From positions 1 to 64,000 of the forward strand of contig JASAMV010008391.1 in assembly GCA_030248065.1 (NCBI GenBank): DNA of 64,000 nucleotides, given 5' to 3'. Shown in pieces: positions 1 through 14,121 of this stretch. A program made the position numbers and the translations under genes. Origin of the DNA: Rhynchonema sp. JSB1_4. Its lineage: Eukaryota > Nematoda > Chromadorea > Monhysterida > Xyalidae. The notes under the pieces are model-generated. The model was not told the origin of the DNA and made no database searches. It saw only the letters and a list, made by a program, of their open reading frames with translations. Within the stretch, counting starts at the first letter, position 1, and every line of letters starts with the position of its first letter.

Positions 1-3000
1 AAAACTCCCGTGAGACAATAACTGAGGTACCATCAATTCACGGCTGCTGATGCAGAATCGTGACTTCTGTTGACAGTGTTTTGGATTTGTCTGGTATGAA
101 AATAGAAACCCAATTTATTGTTAGGTGCCTCCATTCAACTAAAAAAGGTTCAACATTTCTGCCGATGAAGCCAACGTAAAAAAGTGCCCGGTTTTTTTAG
201 GATTTCGGCATAAAAGTGGCCGTGCAACAACTTGCATCAGTCTATTGTAAGTCCATGGGGATCAGACGCACGCGACAAAAGTCACTCATGCACAAAGTTA
301 GCATTCACTCTCTCCAGTTGGAATGGAAATTCGTCAAGACAACTGTGATACATAGCTTATTTGACAAGCTTAGGAATTGGTATGCGCCTCTTGTTTCCAC
401 ACAACTGTCCGTAGCTTCTGGTGTTAAAATTTGATATCTGGCTGAACCTTGAGGCAAACGAAATTTCAGCTCGTGATAGGAGGTTGGTAATTGTCATCCC
501 CTAAATGGAACCAAATTGATGGTAACAATCAAATTGCATTATTGAGGGCCAAGCGCGGCATTTCTAAATAAAAGCTTGACAAATAGAAGTACAGTCCTTC
601 AAAATAGCGACAAGCTCAAGCGCGCGACCATTATTTTGCTGCTTCTTTGTATTGCTGACTGGTGTTGCTGACTGACTCGCGCTTAAACTTTCCAGCTTAT
701 TTGGCGAAGACAAAGAGCGCAGTTTTATTTGCTGGACACGATTATATTTATTTTCGTGGAAAATGAGATTCACTATTGCAGTTTTGGTCTCCTACTTTCG
801 AAGCTGTTATATCAAGTTTGGCCGTTGTTCTCAAAAACGTATCTATAGTACTTTACAGTTTACAACGCAACGGCAGCTGAAAACGAAATTGGTCACTGTG
901 GCCGAATAATCTCGATTCAACATTACGGTCACCACGTGATCGTCGTCGAAGTCGATCGTCAACAGCTCCAGCACTGATCCAACTCCAGCTCCAGTGCATT
1001 TGTCAATTGAAACATCAGCAACCATGCGATCGGCGTCGTCAGCTGTTTTACAGTAAGTTTATTATTATTTATTCTGCCGTGACTTCTTGCCACCGGAAGG
1101 TCGCCTTGTATACCAAATAATGTTGAAAGACACACTACACGATGCTGATGGTCACTAATGCTGGTCAGTGGCTATTCGTTACGCAACAGCGACCAGCTTG
1201 AGATCTAATGACAACCTACAGGGATTAGCATGAAACATCATAACACTCGGGGGTTTGTAACATTGCCATTTGACCCACTTCTTAACTCCGAGTGTTCGGA
1301 AATTTTTGAGTGTCAAATGAGTAGTGAACGATCAGCTTCAAACTTGTTTTGAGAAACAGCGCACAACGCAGGTCTGCTCGTTTTTAGATAAAACTTCACT
1401 GCTTGGGTTAGAGGACTTTTTTGTCGAAATATAACAATCTTCAAGAACTGTAACGCGAACATCAGCTGCAGCAACAGAGATTGTCCACCTTATAACAATC
1501 CAGTGTCTCGGTATGACCGCCCAACTCTGGCAACTTCATAGCCAAGTGACCCCATGGGACCAAGCGGGCACTGATCGAGTCCTTTACTGACGTTTTGCGC
1601 TGAACCCGTATAGCTGTTACATGCGCACCTGAATTTTCCACTTCTGAACCCCGTGTCTAGAAAAAGAATGGTTCCGGATTACAATATCTGGCTATCGACT
1701 GTTAAAGATCTATTGACAAAACCTTCAGGTGTTTTAAACCGGAAATTTTCACTTGTAAGGTCTCGAAATCAGTGACAAAGATTGGACCGAAATAACTTTG
1801 TTCAATCCCAATGCAATGAAACTTGTGCTGGGTGTCTTGTAACGACTGAAATTGTCATTTTTGGCACGGCAGGAATATCGTATATCGGGCGAAAACATGG
1901 CAACTGTCCTATGTTTGTGCACCTAAAAAAGTAGGAAAACGCCGCATATACATGGTGAGCCATCTCTATGCATGAGAATATTATGCAAAAAGGGGGGACA
2001 CCGCACCGTGTGCGTGAAGCTCACGAAATCGTATATGTATAGCACCGAGTTTGGATTTTCGAGCGTCGTTTTTTCGTTTGTTTTTGTTGGGCCTCACACA
2101 CATATGCACCCCAAGACCCATCAGAGTGCTGCATCTTGCAGTAACTTTGATAAAAGCGCGTGTAACATCAAGATGCGAACTGAGGGCAACAGTGCGACAG
2201 GACGGGATAAAGCCCGGGGCTTTGTTTTGACCGAACGCTTGTGCTCGCTGTGGTTTCATGCAGCTTATCAGCCCATTTCGAACGTGTGAGTCAAGAAGCG
2301 CGTCTAGTGCTGCACAGTTGATGTTTCACATGACAAGAACTAAAAAATGACGACTGTCTGACCGTGTGAGAGCGGAGACTGCACTGCGCAACAAACCTCC
2401 TATCATTTGGTAAACAGCATATTGTAATTTCTGGTGTCTTTATGAAGCAATTCCTGTTGAGCTCATTTGATATGGACAATTTGTGCGAAGTGTATGGCAG
2501 CCAGGCAGAAAGATTTGGTGCATCACCGAATTAATGGATCCGATTTTGTCCGTTTCTTTTGATTGCGAAGGCCAACTTTTTTAAAACAAGCCACCCTGTT
2601 CACCCGTCGTCCTACTACTCATGATGACATTAATCGTCGGGGTTTTTCTCTCTATTTGTTTGAACTCCTCAATTGCCAAACTGGAGCCTAGGAAAACTTG
2701 CCAAACCATTTCATGTATTTTGTTGAAGCACCCGCAGCAAATCGTTTATTGCTCTCTGAAAGCATACTTGATTTGGCGCACTGGCAGCACGATTTCAATT
2801 TAACCAAGGAGCGCACAAAACGACTGTTGTGATAACATAATGTTCATTGACTCTCCATTTGAAAATTCTCCTCCAAAATCGCTTGTTGTCGAAAATGAGC
2901 TGCGATAAAGGCATACTATATTCGGTTTGGTCAGTCATAAACCAACGTCCCAATTCATCAGCAATGGATATGTATGCTATGCAGATGTACCGGGCCGCTT

Positions 3001-4055
3001 GCAGGCTGCTTTTTGTCAGTTAATGGTTATTGTGGGTAACTTACAGGTGTACGTCATACAAGCAACGGATCACATGTTATATCTCGTATTGGTGCATCGA
3101 ATGAATGAATGAACAATCCTTGTTAAGCTTTCCGTTGTGATGGGTGCCACTGGGACGACAGTGTTTTGTATTCCGAGTTGAACTGCGGTACTCACTAACT
3201 TTAATACTGAGGTTACTCTCGCTCATCGGCATAATCGATCAGACAGGTACCGACCCAAGGTTTCAGTAACGTTGTGCAAGAAATGTCATGCGAATTTTGA
3301 TGTGATTAACTTCGACTTTTCGTTTCCGCAATAGTTGACATTGTTCAATGCACACCAAAGTTATTGCGCCTTCATTCAAACTCACAATGAACGCAAAACC
3401 TCCGCGCCACCACCGTGCATTTCGTGACATTTCCAGTAATAAAAGGATTTTAGTCTCCAAGCATTACCTGTAGCTTGTTGGCTATTTGGATGCATTTGGC
3501 GTAATGTTTGTGGGTACTTTGTCCCCAATGCATCACGCACAACGTAGGCAGCATGTCACAATTTGTCGTTCCCATGTACGTGGCATACCCCAGATCTGAT
3601 TTTCGTACCAAATGCTCCCATTGACATTGAGGTTTGGTGATATGGACTTCACATATCATACACGTAACGTTCCTGTAGGAGTTCACGTTTGTTGGGATAG
3701 CCTCTGTATGTAGTTATAATTCATCATAACCAGACTTATCGAAATGGACCCTGGCACTTGAGTACCATTGCTCTTGAGTATTAATCCTGCCAACATTGCA
3801 GTTTGGTGGCTTACAGCCACGTGCACATCAGAGCTTTAACATTATTTGATTTTTTGTCATCAGCTGTCCCTTTTATATAGTCAGGTATTTTGTTGTTGAT
3901 ATCATTGGCAACACAGATGATTAGCCTGCAGTATTGCGATGTCAAAAACAACTGGGATTGTGATCAGTTACCAATTTTCAGTGTATGCATCTCAACTGTT
4001 TCGCCCATAGCAGCCAAATTATAAATCTTGCTCCGTGCACTAGCGCTTTAAGATA
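1..4055. other. no supported gene
   Basis: No stretch here shows a convincing run of coding sequence with splice signals. A very short possible first exon (ATG at 1024, good GTAAGT donor at 1053) follows serine-rich reading frames but joins nothing convincing downstream. Copies of the GATGTTTC/GAAACATC motif occur near 1009, 1232 and 2320. The rest looks like unique non-coding DNA. Confidence 0.5.
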
Positions 4056-4201
4056 ATGTATGGCGGGGGTCGAAGTGGCGGGCCAAATACAGCAAATCCG
4101 CCGAAAATTGCCTCGTCCAACAATCTGATAAATGGTCGGTGCTCGAGCGGCAATCCGGTGTCGGCAGCGGCAACCGCCGCAACAACTGCTAACAATGCCA
4201 G
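4056..4201 (+). CDS. candidate first coding exon, low complexity
   Basis: An ATG opens a 48-codon frame rich in Gly, Ser, Asn, Ala and Thr (it starts MYGGGRSGG and ends ATAATTANNA), followed by a possible donor (AG|GTTATA). Base composition is much more GC-rich than its surroundings, which suggests coding. It could be the N-terminus of the potassium channel that begins recognisably at 9487, because Kv N-termini are often low-complexity. However, the reading phase (two bases left over) does not match the 9487 exon (which needs one), so an extra exon or a different gene must be assumed. Function unknown. Confidence 0.3.
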
Positions 4202-4413
4202 GTTATAATACTTTAAAGGCTTCTCAAGACAACGTCATCAATTACTTCCCAATTTTCTTGATTGCTCTCGATCTCGACTGAGGAAGAATTGTGTATTAGG
4301 GGGCAAAATAGGTGTCCATTTTATGTCCCGTGCGAGTTCCAAAATAGGAATCGTATCGCCTTCTCGTATACGTACATACTGTACGTGCAATTCAATGAAT
4401 TCAGCCCTGTCCT

Positions 4414-4840
4414 TACCGGTGTTTTCTACTTAAAGCCTGCCCTCGGTGCTCCAACTGAGAAATTTTCCACTTAAACCCTCAAGGGACTCTGATTGCAATT
4501 AGTTTTTTATTGGCCGGTCGAAAATGTCAACTTTTCGATAGTGGTAAACTCGCCCAAATCGTTCAGATCAGTGTGTTGGTGACTAATCTTGTAGTTTCCC
4601 GCTGTTTTTTGGGTGTTTTACCACACTTATGTGTGTACGGATGGTCATAATTTTGTTCAAATGTGGTCCAAGAGTGTCGAGAAGCTCGTCTAACATCCCC
4701 AACCACTAGGCTGAATGCACCCAAATTTCCGCTTGAAGCCCTCGGTAGCTCCAATTGGATTTTTTTCTTTTTGTCGGAGGACCCATTTTCCACCAATTTG
4801 CGGTTGGAGTCCCCGGGGCTTTAAGTGGAAAACTCCGGTA
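4414..4840. repeat. inverted-repeat element, MITE-like (427 bp)
   Basis: The ends are inverted copies: TACCGGTGTTTTCTACTTAA at the left, and a right end whose complement reads TACCGGAGTTTTCCACTTAA. Homology continues inward for another 30-40 bp with more mismatches. There is no coding capacity. The terminal TA and short length suggest a mariner/Tc-type non-autonomous element, but no second copy was found in the window. Confidence 0.5.
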
Positions 4841-7800
4841 TATAACAGTGCCAAGACCTATAACGGGTTGAATGTCCGTTGGACGCGCGGCTGGAAATTT
4901 GTTTCTAGATAGATTCAATGACTTCATTCTTGAATAAACTTTGCTTAATCATCGTAGCCTGCTGCATAATATCAAGCGGTTTCCTGGTTTCCTGAGCCTC
5001 CATAATCTGTGTTTTCGTTTTGCATGAACTGTTGATTTCTTGCTGTTTCTTTGTTTGAGGTCCCATTTGTGTTGTTTGCCGCAATTATAATTTTTCTGTC
5101 AGAATAATTTTCAGAAAAGCCCTTCCTGTTTAACATTAGGAACTAACCTGCGTACCTATATGTAAATTGTGTTTCTGGAAAACCATAGAATTGTCAGAAG
5201 AACATGAAAGCATACACACAATGCAAATGCGAATTTCATTTAACCGTGCCGTGCTGTTTCCCAAACCCATTTTTGAATTCCCCACATCTTACGAACCAAA
5301 CTGTTAAACTGTTGAAGGCTTGCTGATGAGTCCTCAAGTTCACAAAGATACACATCCACTTCTTTTTGTACCCTAAATCGTACAAGCGCCAGACCGTTTT
5401 ATGAGCTCGTAGAAACGCTCTCAACTTAACTGTGTCAAAAAGAATTGAAGTGAATACCCCGAGCTATAATTGAAATAACACACTCACGTCTCCCTGGTCA
5501 AAATAAATTTTTTTCGGCAGAAAAACCGGCACCGAAACCTTTCCGGGTAATCTGTTTTTAACAAAGGGCGCGTCTACCTGAGCCCGTTCAGCTTTGCTGA
5601 TTCGACTTTACTCCAAGCTCCCCGAAAAGCACTAAAATGATGTTACTCCAGAGCTGCGTCGACTTTCGACAGGTATGTATAAAGTTATTGAGACATTCTT
5701 GTGTTTGTTACACTCGAGAAAAAAACAGGCATCAGCAGCGCATCTTGTTTGAACCAATTCTCGGACTTGGGAACCAATTCGTGATTCTTGATATCGGTTG
5801 CTTGGGATCGCAATGAAATGCACTGTACCCACCCAAAATCGTGGAGCCCCGCTCAGGTTTGCAGGTTGGGAGCTGTTAAAAACAGAAGTAGACATTGCCA
5901 GAGCATCATCACGTTCGTTAAAAATCTTATACAAACCTGGGGTTAGTAAGGTACTAACTACAAGGTCAAACAGCTGGACTTATACATCCGTCGTGATAGA
6001 AACTGACAAACTGACGTTGAAAGATCTCCATTGAAAATAACCATGATTTCTGACATGGGCCGTTGGTCCTCAAAATACTACCGCACCGACCGTCCCGATA
6101 TTGAACTGGGGGCTCGGGAATCGAACAATAGGGACTTGCAGAGAGGTCAAACCTGCAGACTCAAGTGAGTGTAGCTTTCTTGTAAACACAATTGAGTTGA
6201 AGAAACTTTCTTGACTTTGTTTATGATACGCATTTTGCAATGCTTCTGACCGATGTGATGTTTTAGCCGGTTTGCAAATATCACTATGCAAGCACGCAGC
6301 TGGATCCGTTCTTCTCGAAATCCTTCTCTCCTGTTTATTTTCGAAATAAGGAGCACTTCCTTGTGGCGAAGGGGCTGTTGTCGCCAGTCAAATTATTTTT
6401 ATGGCTTATTATGACGTTGACCCACATATTTCTGGCGACCAATTCATTTTCATTTCTGCTTTTTGAAATTCCCCGCCCTCTTTTGCGTTCTGATATGACA
6501 TGACCAAACGATTATGTGCGGTCCTATTGGTGTGCGAAGGTTCAATGTGGCCCCTACACTGTGGTGCTGGCAATTGGCCCAGCGGATTTCACTATCAGAG
6601 ACGATATGACGTGATCATAAAATTAAAGTGCTGTGCTGCTGCTCTACCGTAGCATAGCTTCCATAGATTTAGCACGAGCAGTACCTGTTATTCACTTTCA
6701 AATGCCGGCTCATAAGAGGCGGTAAGTTCAAGAAAAATGATTGGAGCACATTTCAAGCCAAAGATCACGTCATTTATAGTAGAGGAACTGCAGTGAAGCG
6801 CAACGATGCTAGACCAATGTTGCTTTAGGGCTTCGTAAAATGGATGCACATAATGCATACCTAGAGCCCTGCCATAGGTATGTATACGTTAAGTCAGGCT
6901 GATCGGGACTGGTCCCGGTTCGGTAGCATTGTGAAACATCAGCAAACCGCTCAATTTCAGAACGCGTCGCAGCCAATCACAAGCGTCGGGCGGTGCACAG
7001 GGGTGTGACCAGAATCGCGTAAATCGAGTCGATGTCGATATGAGTGTGTTCCATACAGAGACCGACTCACTGCTTGGCAACAGCACATATACCGGACCGG
7101 AGAAAACTGCCGGTGCGTTTAAATGGAGGGCAACTGAGCAACTTTATTAATAAAGTTAATATACCTAGTGGTTAATATTGTGACCTGATCGGGCGGGACC
7201 TCAGGTTTGTACATACTGTATACCTACATGTACATCTTCGGTCACAAGCCACAGGATAATATCACTATAAAGGGGGTATAATAAGAGCGTATGCTTTAGG
7301 GAGATCGGGCGGAGCCGGCATTCTTTTTCATTTCTCTGAGGATGCCACTGTAAAAGGGGTGCTACCACTCTCTTTCTGTGGGTCCAGTGAACTACAAGGG
7401 CAGTTTTCCATCTAATGCGATTAACATCAAAGTGCACGTTTTGCACATCTTGATCCTAAAAAGTCAAATCGCCCTAAAACACACTCACTGTCTGTCGTTT
7501 CAAGCCAAGTCTCTGAAAAAAACCAACCTCAGACATCGTTGACATGCGATCTCTCAGTTGACAAAAAAGACAAACAAAGCTCAAAACAGCAGATCCGGCT
7601 TGACCAAATTATTGGTCGCGCTGCTGACTCGCACACACATTATGGGCGGGCCGATATTGGTTTTTGTCGTGACACTTTTTGTCCCACTTCATGGGTATGA
7701 AACAAGTATTGATATCTACACACAGTATATCTGTTACAGCGTGAAGTTTGTTATTATGTGGGCCCAATAACTCAAAGTTTCGGGTCAGAAGTGTCATCCC

Positions 7801-9486
7801 CAGGTGGTCATGTCTGGTGTACCGGTTGTTCATCGTTGACCCAAGGCCCTATACGTATATGTATATGTAGGTGATTTGTTTTGTGTCCGGCCTCGCAGAA
7901 CTGTCAATTTTGGCGCGAAATTTTTAGCCGTATTTAGTTTTTTTGACACCCACACACAAAATGTCAGCTTTCAACTTGCGTGTGGCGTTCGCGGAGTTGA
8001 TCTTTGGTTATTGTGATGTCTGCATGTCTTTTGGAATTTGGCACAAAAACGTCACTTGTATCCTCGTCTGAATACTATTTAGCCTTTAAAACATCTGCAA
8101 TATTTTTGGATCTCCACAACCATGTTGGCTGCGTACACATTCCGACTTGGTAAGTGCCGCAAGGGGCACACGAATTGACTGTTCGTTATTGGCATGTCCA
8201 GGAGTGTTTTTTTAAATTATGATCGTACAGTTTTCTTCGTCTAGCATAGGTACGTATGTACATGTACTTAGTTCCAAAGTGCGATATCTCAACCTGACAG
8301 AATATCTATGCAGAAAGTGTCTTGGTTTTCCGACCATTCTGAGCTCAAAAAGTTCGAACAAACGCGTGGCCTCCCACTTTGACTTGAGTGAGAGAGCACG
8401 CCAAATTGGTTTTAACCGGTTTCTGTGGCACCGCTGCTATAGGGCTCTTAATTGCGTATCACAAACACAGAATGTCAAAGTACAGCACATGACTGCCAAT
8501 TTTGAGTGTTTCTACGTCACTCTTGAGACTTGAAGCTTGTCAAAACTGGCGTGCGTGCGTGTGACTTGAATGCACTCCAACCTTGACGCACGGAAACACA
8601 CAAGACAGAGAGTTTCTGAAAGTTTTAGTTTCTTTTCAACCGACTTGCAACTTTTTGGTATTATAGCTTCTTTTTAGTCAACAGCTCAGACAAATTCAAG
8701 TGTTTATCGTCTATTTTTGGTAACGCCCAGGATTTTTCACCGCAAAAGAATGATATGCAAGCGAGACCACCATTGGTACGCATCGGGAAAATCAGTTACA
8801 TAGACTGGGTGACACAACGCTCGTGAGAGCTATAAATTTGGATGGTTCCAGCTCAAAAGATTCCGCCATGCAGTCTAAATTTTCCTGGAGTTCTAAGCTT
8901 TGGGCCGAAGTTATTTCTTCGAACATGGTTGACTGCTCAGTTTTATCAAGCTTTCAGTGAACTTTACGTTCAAATTGTTAGCCGTATTTTAGTGTCACCT
9001 AAAAAACTTACCAAAATGTACTCCCAAACACACAAATTAATAAGCAAAACCAACAAAGTCACCAATTATCGTCATCAATCTCCGCAATTGAGCTCGCTGT
9101 GTGTAAATTCCCTGGGCCAGACAACCTTAACCCCTTGCGCGTCACCACGAAAGCGTGTCAACACTAACTCGAGCGCTAACACAACAGCTGCAGATGGAAC
9201 TGTGGTGATTCAAAGTTAGAACGCTTGGCACTTTGTCCAGTGCTGCTTTCACCGTTCAGCTCAAACGCATACGTGTAATTTTAAATTGAGTCACGAAAGA
9301 CGTGTAATCTTAGAACAACATTCAAGAGTGTGGTTTCAGAAACAACATTTGCGAGTGTAATTTTTCTTCTGTGTACCAACTGAATTGCAGAACTATTCTC
9401 ATTACTTCAAGCCAGCAATAGAATCGGTGTGATTTCCAACACCATAGGGTGTAATTGTAAATTAAAATGAGGAACATCCGTTTCAG
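4841..9486. other. no supported gene
   Basis: No homologous or well-spliced coding sequence was recognised. If the 4056 exon belongs to the Kv channel, this would be its first intron. One GAAACATC motif lies at 6933. Only scattered short open frames are present. Confidence 0.45.
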
Positions 9487-12400
9487 CGCAACGCTACGGT
9501 AGTTCACCCGAATGTCATCGTCAGCACAACAACCACGTGCCGGCCGTAGACCCGCAGCTGCCGGATGCCGATGACGTGGACTCGATCAAGGATCAATTAT
9601 TGCACATCAATATTGGTGGCACCAAGTTTCTGCTTCACTCGCGGCAGCTCATATTGAGGTTTGCAACACACCTGCGACTGTGTCGTTTTTATGCCCATAA
9701 TTTTGTACACTCTTCAAACAATTACTATTCGTGGCTGTATGAAACACGGCGTTAGCTGCTTTGAAGCGTCACCGACCAAATTTTTGCATTTCAGGTGCCC
9801 ACAAAGTTTCCTCGCCACTTTCGCCCGTTGTACAGATACGGAGCGTCGTACGCGATGTGACGGGTTCTTCCGCGAAACTGCGCAGACCAGCGCAGAACCG
9901 GCCGCAGACCACGACGGCGCGTACTTTTTCGAACGCAGTGCCAAACTGTTCGACTGTATCTACAAGTTCTACGTCAGCGGCCAATTGCACAGGCCAATGG
10001 ACACTTGCTTACAGGTATGTATATGTGTCATCGCATGTATTGTGATCGAGTCAAAATATTTATTCAGAATTATCTTGCCGATCCCGAAACAAATCCCAAA
10101 TTTTTCCTCAGGAATTTCTTGACGAACTAGTGTTTTGGGGCATCCCTGACACGTACATAGCACCGTGCTGCAGTCCCATCAATTTGGAGGAACCTGAAGA
10201 TATGGAAATGGAGGATCAATTTAAAGTTGGTCACTTTTCATATTTTGGTTATTATTACGGTCAATTCCTTAATTTAAAATTTTGAGAAATACAGTTATTT
10301 TGACCAGACGCTCAAGTACGGCGAGCAACGTCGCAAGATCTGGGACACGTGCGAGGGCGACGGCACAACGATATCCAACATTTTTGCATTCGTATCCATC
10401 GGTTTCGTCATTGTGTCCGTAACATCGTTGGTCGTCAGCTCACTACGCGACTTTCAAGTGCCTATCAATCGAACTAAGGTGATGTTTCATATCCGAACTT
10501 GCGAGCATCTGACACTCAGATGTGTGATTTTAATAGTTATGTACATTTGCGAGAACGATTGGAAAGTAGCGCTTGTGGTCTAGGAACTAGCGCCGGTTGC
10601 TTATCATCGTGTGTGAAGAAAATCAGTTAACGTTGATTACGCAGTAGCACATGAATTTTACGGCTTCGTTGTCGGTTGTCGATTTTCCAACAGAAACAAA
10701 ATTTTTAACTTTTTAGACTGATTCAGACGACGAAACAACGGTTTGTCTCCGATGCAGAACCTCCCAGAGAAAAAGTGTTGTGTCTCAACGAATTGTCATG
10801 TTATTTGTAGTCCTGATGGCAAACATGACAGTTCAGCACTGCACATTATTTTATAGCACTGTGTTCGATAGTTGTAATCCATTTAACGGTCAAACTTATG
10901 CACGAAATTATCGGTGCCTCAGTTTACTGTATATCAGCACGAGTGGGGTGATTGCGGGGCCAGAGCTGTTCGGTGTCGGGAGAGATATTTGCACTTTGTC
11001 TTTCCTCGGTTGTGACGTCATGTCGCTCGCTATAGTTGTAGAATGCAACCCGAGACTTGATATATCTATAATTATTAGTTCCTGTCTCTTCTTTTACAAA
11101 CTTTATTCGTAACCCCAGCTCAATTTTACAGACTTATTTCGAACCCGACCCAAACGGCAACGGTTCGATAGAACGAACGGAGGTGAAAATACGCTGGGAC
11201 CCGCATCCGGTATTCGAGTACATCGAGACCATTTGCATTATCTGGTTCACGTTCGAGTTCTTGCTCCGAATTATCGTCGTTAGTTTTTGCTGATTTTTAC
11301 TATTCTTTGGGATTACAGTTCAAACGTGCTGTTGCGAAACTCTCTTCATTCTGAAACTTTGTGAATAGTATATATACATATGCACAGATGTGACAAAAAC
11401 TCTGGTTGAGTTTGAGCGCAGTGGTGTTACAGCCCAGAGCCCAGCAATAAGCTCTGCTGGTCGGGCTATGTATTTGAGGCAAATTTGCCAGAGGCCTTCG
11501 CGCTGACGAGCCCTGGCACCATCGTCCGTCTGCGAAAGCAGGGCGAAACAGACCAACATCACTGCACTCAGTACGTACAGTACATTGTGGTTTGGTTTCA
11601 CAATCTCCCATCACATCCTACAGCTACAGCCTAAAACCACTCTATGTTGCAAAAAATATATGCGTTACTTACCGAAAATGGCGGATCCTTAAAAAGATGG
11701 ATCCTGAATCTACGGACTTGAGTGCCTTGAGAGGAGCCGTCAATCTGGCAAAGGTGGTAAACGTATATGCGGGTGTTCTTTGAGGGCACGGAGTGCATAT
11801 GACGCGTGGTGGGGTTGCCGTTTCGACCCAAAGTCTAATACCGCGGCTGCCTGGGTCTCGTCAGTTAGACGGACAGCCAGCCCCAAAAACCTGATGGTAC
11901 AGTCTCAGCACCAGACTAAAGTCTGGGTAAAATCCTGAGTCTGTTTTGTATTTTTTCTAACATTGCCATTTTCCAGTGTCCGAACAAACGCGAGTTTCTC
12001 AAAGGCACCCTCAACATCGTCGACATACTGGCGATTGTGCCCTTCTACTTCGAGATGTCCCTGCGTCTGGCTGGATTCAGCACCGAGTCACTCGAAGACT
12101 TCAAAGGCGCATTGCTTGTGGTCAGTTAGGCTCATGTTTCATATTAGATTTTAGAGTCGACCAGGGGCACGGATAACAAGTGTAACACACACACACCACT
12201 GCGGTTTTGGAATTGCAGGTGTGAATAAAAAATAAAAGAGAAAGCACATTCGACCATCAGTTGATCAGCATTCATGGTAAAAATTGGCAAAATAAAGGAG
12301 AAAACACCGAAAATTATCAGATTCGAGTGCTGCGGGTGTTGCGCGTGATGCGAATTCTCAAACTCGGCCGTTACTCGTCCGGTATGCGTACATTCGCGTT

Positions 12401-13506
12401 GACACTAAAGAACAGTGCCAAACAGTTGGGCATGATGTGTATGGTTGGTTGCAAACTTCCAACATTATATTAGTTGATTTTGTCTATAACTTGGTTACGT
12501 CTGCCTACTGAAGTGTCTGGCATCTCATTCTAAGCACCATACATAGTAACCTTCCATAGGGTCGTTGAAAAATATTTTTGACCATGAATACATCAGTGAT
12601 GCTCGTTCTCAACTTGTTTGAGCTCATGGTCCATCTGAAGGCTTGGTCCTTGCTTTTGTTTATGAAATCTGAAAGAAACAAAGTGGCACAAAAACATATT
12701 GCTCTTTATTGGTCAACGAAACTCTTGTTCTGGATCCATTCGTTCCACAGAAGGGCATAGTACTATGTGTACTAGGACTGAAACATCACCCACGCAGGTG
12801 TTCGCGACAGGCATAATCTTCTTCTCAACGATGATGTATTTTATGGAGAAGGACGAGCCGGACACTCCATTCACATCAATACCAGCCGCGTTCTGGTGGT
12901 GCATCGTCACGATGACTACTGTGGGATATGGCGATGTTGTGCCGACCACTGCCAGTGAGTCAGGCTGGCTGATGTTTCACAACTGGGTGGGAAAGACTAG
13001 TCGATGTGCACTTTGGACCTCCCATGTCTAAGCACAACCTACTTGGGTTTCACGCTCAACTTGTGAAGATTTTGATGCGACCAATCAAAGACAAACAATC
13101 CCCCGACCATAATGCCAACAAAATGCACACAGGCCATCGGTATCAGGAACGATGGAGGCGGATTGACTATGTTTTTTGCAGTCAGAACGCCTATTACATG
13201 ATGCTCTGTTGACAAGAATCACGTCGTGCCTCACGGTCGTGTTGAGTATCAATAGTCAACTTGGTTATGAGAAGTTACTTCTGCAACACCCTGCAGATGT
13301 GCGCACACTCATTTCAGATATACCACCGATAGGTATTATAACAAAACTTCCCCTCACGTCACGGATTGTGTTCAGCTTTCAAATGTATTCCCTTTGTTTC
13401 AGTCGGCAAGCTGATCGGCAGTGCAGCCATAATGTCAGGGGTGCTCGTGCTGGCTTTGCCAATCACAATCATTGTTGACAATTTTATGAAAATGTCCGGC
13501 AAATAA
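9487..13506 (+). CDS. voltage-gated potassium channel alpha subunit, Kv family
   Basis: Ten exons give about 465 residues: 9487-9658, 9795-10014, 10112-10225, 10287-10478, 10717-10740, 11132-11278, 11977-12120, 12321-12443, 12798-12954 and 13403-13506 (TAA). The N-terminal T1/BTB domain contains HINIGGTKF and [33 protein letters not shown] recalls the Shaw/Kv3 T1 end. S1 ([13 protein letters not shown]), S2 ([13 protein letters not shown]), S3 ([13 protein letters not shown]) and S4 ([16 protein letters not shown], five spaced arginines) are in order. The pore reads [14 protein letters not shown], the potassium selectivity filter. S6 reads [13 protein letters not shown]: the usual PVP is PIT, as in the modulatory 'silent' Kv subunits, and the C-terminus ends only seven residues later. 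It should form a plasma-membrane tetramer subunit. Start codon not identified; the gene converges with the CDF gene. Subfamily uncertain. Confidence 0.9.
11406..11575. repeat. dispersed intronic repeat, copy 1 (diverged)
   Basis: This Kv intron segment shares the order of short blocks AGCAATAAGCTCT, GCCAGAGGC, TCGC, GACGAG, CCTGGCA, CGTCTGCGAAA and GGCGAAAC with copies at 24881-25085 and 61719-61905. It is the most diverged of the three. No coding potential, and no terminal repeats were found. Confidence 0.5.
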
Positions 13507-14121
13507 TGATTAAAAATGTACATTATATATTTTGTTTTTATTTATTTTGATCATTTCGATTTGTTATTGTGTTGTTTTAAACAGAGTTCGTCATTATGCG
13601 GTGATTCACGCCTTATGAAAACTGGTTGATGCAATTTGTTTTGAAATTCATATATTTTATATTATGTTAACAAATTTGATTTTACAATCTCCAGAGATAA
13701 ACACCTCAAAACGGCATGCCCGGTGATTCCGTCAGAGTGGTAAAATTCTTGTGATATAATGAAACTTTGTGTAAATTAATATGTAGATTCCTGTCAACCT
13801 TGGTCAGTCACTGTCTAGAAAAAACTGATAACGCCAGAATTATAGTTTTTTCTCAAATATAAACATTTTTATTTGTTGTGATGTTATGGCAATAAAATCA
13901 CCCATTTCCAGTTGTGATGACACAAAAGTTAATTTGGCTGTGCCGTCGCTTTAACATTGGAATCTTTAGAATTGTGATCAGAACACAATCACATTTAAAT
14001 GATTCAAAGAGAATCTTACGGATAAGTAGAACATCGTTAAAAACGGTTTAATTGTGAAACGTGAGGGAAAATATTTTAACGATTTCGAGCCGTATTGACA
14101 GAGCTCCTTGATTTTTTCATT
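13507..14121. other. intergenic, convergent 3' ends
   Basis: AT-rich sequence between two convergent genes, probably holding both 3' UTRs. AATAAA-like signals occur, for example near 13891. No coding sequence was seen. Confidence 0.6.

Noticed and set aside
843..1025. Minus-strand 60-residue frame beginning MVADVSIDK
   Set aside because: It overlaps a serine-rich plus-strand frame, and neither has a partner exon or family match.
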